A DNA stretch of 37,553 bases from Bacteroidota bacterium (lineage in GTDB: Bacteria > Bacteroidota > Bacteroidia > Bacteroidales > Prolixibacteraceae). Location of the stretch: contig JAEYNZ010000026.1 of the NCBI GenBank assembly GCA_023412195.1, forward strand, positions 1 to 37,553, read 5' to 3'. Under the pieces are notes generated by a model, which saw nothing but the letters and a program-made list of their open reading frames with translations, had not been told where the DNA came from and made no database searches. Positions within the stretch are counted from its first letter, which is position 1. Every line of letters begins with the position of its first letter. The translations under genes and the position numbers were made by a program. Below, piece by piece: positions 33,360-37,553 of this stretch.

Positions 33360-33857
33360 ATGAAAGCAATAATTACTATATTATTTTTAGCAGCCGTGAT
33401 TTTTGCCTGCGCCCAGTCAACAGATCAGGACAATGCAAAACAACCGGCGCACGTCAGGATAACGCTTCTTCAAAAGGAGGAAAATCAGATGAAAAATTAT
33501 AAGTCATTAACAGAGTTTGAAGAGTATGTAATTGTACATAAAGGCACTGAACGTCCGTTTACAGGAAAATTTAACGATCATAAAGAAAAAGGTACGTACA
33601 TATGTAAACGGTGTGAAGCTCCATTGTTCAGATCATCCGACAAGTTTGAATCGGACTGTGGCTGGCCCAGTTTTGATGATGAAATAGAAGGGGCAGTGCA
33701 TAAAACCGTTGATGCAGATGGGCGTCGTACCGAAATTACCTGCAGCAATTGCGGAGGTCACCTGGGACATGTATTCACTGGTGAAAGATTTACATCTAAA
33801 AATACACGGCATTGTGTTAATTCCATTTCACTGGATTTCGTACCTGATGCTGAGTAA
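33360..33857 (+). CDS. msrB: Peptide methionine-R-sulfoxide reductase MsrB, exported
   Basis: The protein has 165 residues from ATG 33360. The N-terminus is a lipoprotein-type signal (ILFLAAVIFAC, Cys 17) and linker. The MsrB domain covers about 45-162, with zinc cysteines CKRC (82, 85) and CSNC (128, 131), a third cysteine in CGWPSF (Cys 100) and the catalytic Cys 152 in TRHCVNSISLDF. It reduces the R isomer of methionine sulfoxide in proteins, normally recycled by thioredoxin. A perfect AGGAGG stands 8 bases before an in-frame ATG at 33489 (Met 44), exactly where the catalytic domain begins, so a cytoplasmic short form is also possible. Confidence 0.93.
   Translation: MKAIITILFLAAVIFACAQSTDQDNAKQPAHVRITLLQKEENQMKNYKSLTEFEEYVIVHKGTERPFTGKFNDHKEKGTYICKRCEAPLFRSSDKFESDCGWPSFDDEIEGAVHKTVDADGRRTEITCSNCGGHLGHVFTGERFTSKNTRHCVNSISLDFVPDAE
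33475..33480 (+). promoter_or_regulatory. Internal Shine-Dalgarno AGGAGG in msrB
   Basis: AGGAGG is followed after 8 bases by the in-frame ATG 33489, which opens the reading MKNYKSLTEFEEYVI at the start of the MsrB domain. Strong Shine-Dalgarno sites are rare in this genome type, so it stands out as a possible second start giving a protein without the lipoprotein signal. Confidence 0.5.
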
Positions 33858-33875
33858 TTTCTGCAAAGCAGAAAT
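33857..33875 (+). terminator. Hairpin at the msrB stop codon
   Basis: ATTTCTGC-aaa-GCAGAAAT pairs perfectly over 8 bases, beginning at the last base of the msrB stop codon. No T run follows, so it may stabilise the 3' end rather than act as a full intrinsic terminator. The next 200 bases up to 34088 hold one more short hairpin, CAGGTT/AACCTG at 34050-34067, downstream of the OB-fold lipoprotein gene on the other strand, and nothing else I can name. Confidence 0.35.
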
Positions 33876-34088
33876 AATCATGTAGAATATATTCATTTTG
33901 TGGTAAAAGAAGTCATCAAATTTTTATTGTTCGCGCCTCTGGCTTTACCTAAAATGTAAATACCCTGTGGCCGCAACAAACAGCATTGTTTATAAATTAT
34001 ATAGTTGAAAAAAGGAAACAAATATCCCTCAAAATGATTTATGAAAGGTCAGGTTCTGTTAAACCTGAATATCTGCGGGAAAAACGGA

Positions 34089-34589
34089 TCAGATTTCTTC
34101 TTTATCAATCCGTATACCTTCCATAAAATAAACAACATCCACTTTCTCCTGGGCTGCAACAATAATGTTATGAGCCTCATCTGCATCTTCATCATGCTCA
34201 TGATCAGCATCACCATGTTCAAGTTCCGGATTATGGGCATCGGCTTCTGTTTTTACTTCCTTGAAAATACCTGTAATGGTAAGATCACTGCCCATCTGCT
34301 CCTGTTTAAAGGCCCCAATTTTCTCTCCTGCTTCAATGCGGATATTAAAATCTTCATTGCTGCCCATCAGAAAGCAGCGGCCCCCACCCTGCTTGCATAC
34401 ATGCATGACAGTGCCTTTTACAGTAACCTCCTGACCGGCTAGTTCTTCTGCATGTTCATAAAGCTCATCCACAGAATAAACTATTGATTCCTTTTCATCA
34501 TGACCGGGGCTGTTGACACCTTTATTTTTTTGATTTCCACAACTTAAAATAAACAATACCGCAAGAGTTAGTAAGGCCATTCTTTTCAT
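34089..34589 (-). CDS. OB-fold lipoprotein with Cys motif and His/Asp-rich stretch
   Basis: This 166-residue protein has a lipoprotein signal (LAVLFILSCGNQ, Cys 17). The core (about 45-110) resembles the tRNA_anti-like OB-fold: LAGQEVTVKGTVMHVC, then DFNIRIEAGEKIGAF and LTITGIFKE. VCKQGGGRCFL contains two cysteines six residues apart. A His/Asp/Glu-rich segment (about 115-140, with ELEHGDADHEHDEDADEAHN) may bind metal ions. The gene lies 27 bases after the PepSY-type membrane protein gene and is likely co-transcribed with it. The biochemical role is unknown. A redox or metal-handling function is a guess from composition. Confidence 0.65.
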   Translation of the reverse strand: MKRMALLTLAVLFILSCGNQKNKGVNSPGHDEKESIVYSVDELYEHAEELAGQEVTVKGTVMHVCKQGGGRCFLMGSNEDFNIRIEAGEKIGAFKQEQMGSDLTITGIFKEVKTEADAHNPELEHGDADHEHDEDADEAHNIIVAAQEKVDVVYFMEGIRIDKEEI

Positions 34590-34616
34590 GATTTCAATTT
34601 TTTTGATTATTTACAT

Positions 34617-35168
34617 TCAAATATACAAGATTGCAAACAATAAAGGTACTATTATTCCGGCAGTTACGAACCACCAACCCCATCGGCCCAAACCTCTTTT
34701 ACCTTTGAGGAGAAATAAACCTGAAACTGCAACAAAAATAAGAATGATAGCCATCAGATCGCTTACCCATTTCCACAGGCTGCCCAAAGAAGCCTTATGA
34801 AGTTTATTCATTTCAAAAATGACAGGACGCCGCTTAAGATAATGCATAGCTCCGGCACCCGTATCAGGATCGATGGTAACCTCTCCGTTTTCAATAAAAA
34901 CCTTAATGTTGCCCTGGTTCGTAATGTAGTGCTTCCTGTATTCTACCTTTTGCTCCAGTTCAGAAAGAGCTTCCTTCACTTTATCGGCAGTAAAATCTTC
35001 AGCGGTTCCGGGAAGTACTTCAAACTCTTCAAAAATAATCCTGTAGTCGGGATTGAAATCATGCCTGTGATTGAGGTAAATGCCGGATAATGCATACACG
35101 ATTGTCATCCCCACAATGAAATATCCCATATCGCGGTGCAGCACCCTAAGCAGTTTGCGTAATTTCAT
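34617..35168 (-). CDS. PepSY-associated transmembrane protein
   Basis: The start is set at ATG 35168 (MKLRKLLRVLHRDMGYFIVG), because the longer frame from 35231 adds 21 residues before a normal membrane start. From there the protein has 183 residues. It has a first membrane helix (about 15-32), a PepSY-like extracytoplasmic region (about 35-125), and two C-terminal helices (about 132-150 and 162-180). LRVLHRDMGYFIVGMTIVYALSG-type N-termini with His residues in or near membrane helices are typical of PepSY_TM proteins, often tied to siderophore or haem iron reduction. It precedes the OB-fold lipoprotein gene. The role here is inferred from family only. Confidence 0.78.
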   Translation of the reverse strand: MKLRKLLRVLHRDMGYFIVGMTIVYALSGIYLNHRHDFNPDYRIIFEEFEVLPGTAEDFTADKVKEALSELEQKVEYRKHYITNQGNIKVFIENGEVTIDPDTGAGAMHYLKRRPVIFEMNKLHKASLGSLWKWVSDLMAIILIFVAVSGLFLLKGKRGLGRWGWWFVTAGIIVPLLFAILYI

Positions 35169-35277
35169 ATCACATGATCCTTTCTTACATATATAACATG
35201 GCAAAAGAATAAGGTCAGGATATCGCTGCATTTATTTACAAAGAAGACATCCATAACACCATCATTATTTGATGACG

Positions 35278-35285
35278 CAAATATA
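35278..35285 (-). promoter_or_regulatory. -7 element TATATTTG before the PepSY/OB-fold pair
   Basis: The reverse strand reads TATATTTG followed by CG, an exact TAnnTTTG match. TTTG at 35315-35312 upstream is a -33 candidate but is spaced too far (26 bases). Initiation near 35270 would give a leader of about 100 nt before ATG 35168. Confidence 0.4.
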
Positions 35286-35384
35286 AAATTTACAAGGGAT
35301 AAATTTTCAGACAAATGTCAGCTAACCTGAGCATATTCAAAGAAAAAAATGACATACCCGTTACACCTATAAAAAAACAGGGCA

Positions 35385-35422
35385 CATCATAAAAAAGATA
35401 TTCTGACTTTTTTATAATGATG
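35385..35422 (-). terminator. AT-rich hairpin, likely terminator of aroC-DUF134
   Basis: CATCATAAAAAAG (35385-35397) pairs with CTTTTTTATAATGATG (35407-35422), with a 3-base bulge and a 9-base loop. On the reverse strand the T-rich arm is followed by ATGATGTGCCCTG and then seven T. It lies 33 bases past the DUF134 stop, in the right place for a terminator. It has T-rich arms in both directions. Confidence 0.4.
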
Positions 35423-35423
35423 A

Positions 35424-35439
35424 GGGTAATATATTACCC
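35424..35439. promoter_or_regulatory. Perfect 16-bp palindrome GGGTAATATATTACCC
   Basis: The sequence is identical on both strands, with G/C-rich ends around an AT centre, as expected for a dimeric regulator's operator. It lies 15 bases past the end of the DUF134 gene. No T run follows in either direction, so it is not an obvious terminator by itself. Which regulator would bind is unknown. The neighbouring DUF134 protein has a helix-turn-helix and is one candidate. Confidence 0.4.
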
Positions 35440-35454
35440 GCAACAATAAATAAG

Positions 35455-35868
35455 TTATTTTGCGTAATATTCATTAAGAGAAACAACATCCTTGTCTTCG
35501 CATACCGGACAATGAATGTTTTCCTCCTGATAACTGTTAAAACTGGCCTGGCAATTTTTACATTTAAACCAGTTTTTGTCGAAATAGATATCTCCCCCTC
35601 TGAATACGATGTCGCGTCCTTCCACAAAAGCAGTGGCCACCTTGTTCCGGGCCTCCTCATATATCCGGGTAAGTGTTGGCCTTGAAACATCCATGAAAAC
35701 CGCAGCCTGCTCCTGTGTCAGGTTCTGGTAATCGAGCAAACGGATTGCTTCATATTCTTCAAGACGGAGAACCACTTCATTCGACTTCCTCCCACGAATG
35801 CCATAAACCGACATTCCTTTTATTACCGGAGGTACCTGTATTCTTCTGTTTCTTTTTCTTCTGGGCAT
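35455..35868 (-). CDS. DUF134 (UPF0251) HTH and zinc-ribbon protein
   Basis: The protein has 137 residues. The basic N-terminus MPRRKRNRRIQVPP and the EVVLRLEEYEAIRLLDYQNL segment are diagnostic of DUF134. A sigma-70 region 4-like helix-turn-helix (LTQEQAAVFMDVSRPTLTRI, about 54-73) suggests DNA binding. The C-terminus adds a zinc-ribbon-like CKNC...CPVC pair (about 103-125). DUF134 proteins are presumed transcription regulators and are often near iron-molybdenum-type or redox genes. The gene starts 1 base after the aroC stop, so the two share a transcript. A palindrome follows 15 bases after its stop. Confidence 0.85.
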   Translation of the reverse strand: MPRRKRNRRIQVPPVIKGMSVYGIRGRKSNEVVLRLEEYEAIRLLDYQNLTQEQAAVFMDVSRPTLTRIYEEARNKVATAFVEGRDIVFRGGDIYFDKNWFKCKNCQASFNSYQEENIHCPVCEDKDVVSLNEYYAK

Positions 35869-35869
35869 A

Positions 35870-36943
35870 TTAAAGCGAATTTAATTTACTCAATAAAAAA
35901 TGATCGGCCAAAACCAGTGCAGCCATTGCTTCAACTATAGGCACAGCCCGTGGCAATACGCATGGATCATGTCTGCCTTTCGGTTGAATTGTTGTCTGTT
36001 GGCTATCCTTATCAACTGTCATTTGTTCTTTTAGCAAAGTAGCAATGGGTTTAAAAGCTACCCTGAAATAAATGTCTTCCCCATTCGAAATCCCCCCCTG
36101 AATACCGCCTGAATGATTCGTTTTAGTGCGTATTCCTTGTGGAGACTGAATAAATATATCGTTATGTTGTGAACCACTCAACTTTGTGCCATCAAATCCT
36201 GACCCATATTCGAATCCTTTCACTGCATTGATGCCAAGCATGGCAGATCCCAGATCAGCATGCAGCTTATTAAAAACCGGTTCTCCCCATCCTGCGGGAA
36301 CTCCCTTAACCACGCAGGAAATCACTCCGCCCACAGTATCATGGTTAGAGGCAGCAGCTTCTATACGGGCAACCATCTTTTCAGCAGTGCCTGAATCAGG
36401 ACATCTGACAATATTATCCTCCGTTTTGGAAAGATCCAGTTCAGTGTACGATTTTTCAAGGCTGATTTCACCAACCTGCGAAACAAATGCCTGGACAGAT
36501 ATGGCATTGCGTGCAAGTAACTGTTTTGCAAGCCCTCCGGCTACAACCCGGGCAATGGTTTCCCGTGCCGATGACCTGCCTCCTCCCCTGTGGTCGCGGG
36601 TACCGTACTTTTGAATATAGGTATAATCGGCATGAGAAGGACGGTATACATCTTTAAGATTGTCATAATCCGAAGAGTGCTGATCCTGGTTCCAAACTAC
36701 AAAAGCAATGGGAGTCCCTTGAGTTCTGCCTTCAAAGATTCCGGAAAGGAATTCTACCTGGTCAGATTCCTTACGCTGGGTCGTTATCTTCGACTGGCCT
36801 GGTTTCCGGCGGGCAAGTTCATACTGGATGGCTTCCATGTCAAGTTCCATACCTGCAGGGCAACCATCTATAATTCCACCGATTCCAGGCCCGTGTGATT
36901 CGCCAAATGATGTTAACCGAAATATTTTTCCAAATGTATTCAC
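35870..36943 (-). CDS. aroC: Chorismate synthase
   Basis: The 357 residues are full length. The N-terminus FGKIFRLTSFGESHGPGIGG with the conserved GESHG motif is diagnostic. RPSHADYTY, YGTRDHRGGGRSSARET and DPCVLPRAVPIVEAM follow in the expected order. The enzyme removes phosphate from 5-enolpyruvylshikimate 3-phosphate to give chorismate, the precursor of aromatic amino acids, folate and quinones. It needs reduced FMN. It acts in the cytoplasm as a tetramer. No other shikimate genes are nearby. The DUF134 gene follows directly on the same strand. Confidence 0.97.
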   Translation of the reverse strand: MNTFGKIFRLTSFGESHGPGIGGIIDGCPAGMELDMEAIQYELARRKPGQSKITTQRKESDQVEFLSGIFEGRTQGTPIAFVVWNQDQHSSDYDNLKDVYRPSHADYTYIQKYGTRDHRGGGRSSARETIARVVAGGLAKQLLARNAISVQAFVSQVGEISLEKSYTELDLSKTEDNIVRCPDSGTAEKMVARIEAAASNHDTVGGVISCVVKGVPAGWGEPVFNKLHADLGSAMLGINAVKGFEYGSGFDGTKLSGSQHNDIFIQSPQGIRTKTNHSGGIQGGISNGEDIYFRVAFKPIATLLKEQMTVDKDSQQTTIQPKGRHDPCVLPRAVPIVEAMAALVLADHFLLSKLNSL

Positions 36944-37062
36944 AAAATCTTATTATACTAACGTAACAATTACCTGCCTTTTTTGTTGGTTTTCAAGGAT
37001 GTGTAGTAAATATTAAAATGTATCAAATTAAAGATCAATACATTATACTTAAGTTCCATACG

Positions 37063-37102
37063 AAAACCCCGTTTTCTTTGATTTACAAGAAGAAAACGGG
37101 GT
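37063..37102 (-). terminator. Rho-independent terminator of the FKBP gene
   Basis: ACCCCGTTTTCTT (37066-37078) and AAGAAAACGGGGT (37090-37102) pair perfectly over 13 bases around an 11-base loop. On the reverse strand the stem is followed by TTT, then CG. It lies about 38 bases past the FKBP stop, the right place to end that transcript. Confidence 0.75.
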
Positions 37103-37139
37103 CAAATTAATGAAATTAGAGAAAAAATCAAAATCTTAT

Positions 37140-37553
37140 TTAACAGCCGCAACCGCAGCCACCATGTGCATGATCATGTTCCTCTGTTCCACATCCTTCA
37201 TCGCCACAGCCACCACTGCCGCATCCACAACCTCCGCCATAAAGCGCCTGTGCAAGTTCTTCATCAGATGCAGCACGGACGCCCAGGACTTTACCTGAAA
37301 AATATAAATCTTCCCCTGCAAGCGGATGGTTAAAGTCCATTGTTACAGCTTCCTCTGTTACCTCGAGCACCTGTCCGTTCATTCGCTGACCGTTGCTGCT
37401 CATCATGGGAACTGAGTTGCCTACAGATATCAGTTCATCATCAAATTGTCCTTCTACCAGAAAAACATGTTTTGGCAATTCAACGATTGCATCATCATTT
37501 ATTTCGCCATATGCATCATTTTTCGATAACCTGATTGTGAACTGTTCACCTTC
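37140..37553 (-). CDS. SlyD-like FKBP peptidyl-prolyl isomerase, 5' end cut off
   Basis: The frame is open to the right edge of the window, reading EGEQFTIRLSKNDAYGEI before LPKHVFLVEG, so the start lies outside. At least 138 residues are present. KNDAYGE and the FNHPLAGEDLYFSGKVLGVR segment are the hallmarks of SlyD-type FKBPs with an inserted chaperone flap. The C-terminal 32 residues are nearly all Gly, Cys and His (GCGCGSGGCGDEGC, EEHDHAHGGCGCGC), like the nickel-binding tail of SlyD. It catalyses prolyl cis-trans isomerisation and assists folding. A metal-delivery role is inferred from the tail. A terminator follows at 37063-37102. Confidence 0.9.
   Translation of the reverse strand, partial: EGEQFTIRLSKNDAYGEINDDAIVELPKHVFLVEGQFDDELISVGNSVPMMSSNGQRMNGQVLEVTEEAVTMDFNHPLAGEDLYFSGKVLGVRAASDEELAQALYGGGCGCGSGGCGDEGCGTEEHDHAHGGCGCGC

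Larger units (their letters stand above)
35169..35454. other. Intergenic region between DUF134 and PepSY genes
   Basis: About 286 bases lie between two genes on the reverse strand. The region contains a -7 element, a long AT-rich hairpin and a 16-bp perfect palindrome, each listed separately. A frame upstream of ATG 35168 remains open to 35231 but looks like leader, not gene. Confidence 0.5.

Noticed and set aside
34041..34442. Forward-strand open frame of 133 codons
   Set aside because: It lies opposite the OB-fold lipoprotein gene, which has a signal peptide, a lipobox and a sensible neighbour. The forward frame shows only antisense-type composition.
37110..37534. Forward-strand open frames near the right edge
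   Set aside because: They are antisense to the FKBP gene, whose frame stays open to the window edge and carries SlyD motifs and a typical Cys/His tail.

Overview
The window reads as a chromosomal segment of a member of the Bacteroidota, probably order Bacteroidales or a close relative. The base composition is AT-rich. There is a complete Bat (Bacteroides aerotolerance) operon. Many lipoproteins and exported proteins carry relaxed Bacteroidota lipoboxes. Several genes are preceded by the Bacteroidota -7 promoter element TAnnTTTG, and Shine-Dalgarno sequences are mostly absent. I saw no rRNA, tRNA, insertion sequence, phage gene or CRISPR array. The exact genus cannot be fixed from the sequence alone.

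Layout, left to right. (1) 253-3463 (+) is a tight four-gene run: a SPOR/TPR protein, ClpS, a short NfeD and the flotillin-like FloA. It is followed by a consensus promoter, a U/G-rich stretch of about 50 nt almost without C, and a strong terminator (3537-3636), which together look like a small RNA gene. (2) 3662-4414 (-) is truA. (3) 4569-9645 (-) is a two-gene operon. It encodes a glycoside-hydrolase lipoprotein and a 1250-residue membrane protein joining a cellulose-synthase-like GT2 synthase to an extracytoplasmic GH26 domain and a second, apparently degenerate barrel. This is the most unusual system in the window. (4) An hsp20 gene with its own terminator. (5) 10493-18917 (+) is the full Bat operon: moxR, DUF58, a membrane-anchored protein, batA, batB, batC, batD, batE. 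(6) A NYN/LOTUS putative RNase and ATP-dependent phosphofructokinase (+). (7) 20929-24725 (-) is a three-gene operon for murein peptides: a transglutaminase-like lipoprotein, a YkfC-like NlpC/P60 lipoprotein and a Tat-exported L-Ala-D/L-Glu epimerase. (8) A TruC-like pseudouridine synthase, an exported S9 peptidase and a DUF4252 lipoprotein (+). (9) 29015-32966 (-) holds a Pif1-type helicase with HRDC and HTH domains, an ATP-cone/PD-(D/E)XK nuclease and a lone receiver-domain response regulator. (10) msrB (+), with two credible translation starts. (11) 34089-37553 (-) holds an OB-fold lipoprotein plus PepSY membrane protein pair, DUF134 and aroC as a unit, and a SlyD-like FKBP isomerase with a Cys/His-rich tail that runs off the right edge.

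How the genes fit together. Much of the window concerns the cell envelope: Bat proteins, FloA/NfeD, SPOR, murein-peptide processing, polysaccharide synthesis and trimming, and an exported peptidase. Protein quality-control genes (clpS, hsp20, msrB, slyD) are scattered between. The GT2-GH26 operon is best read as a synthesise-and-edit machine for an unknown beta-linked polysaccharide. The epimerase operon could convert released murein L-Ala-D-Glu to L-Ala-L-Glu outside the cytoplasm. These pathway readings are inferences from domains and gene order.
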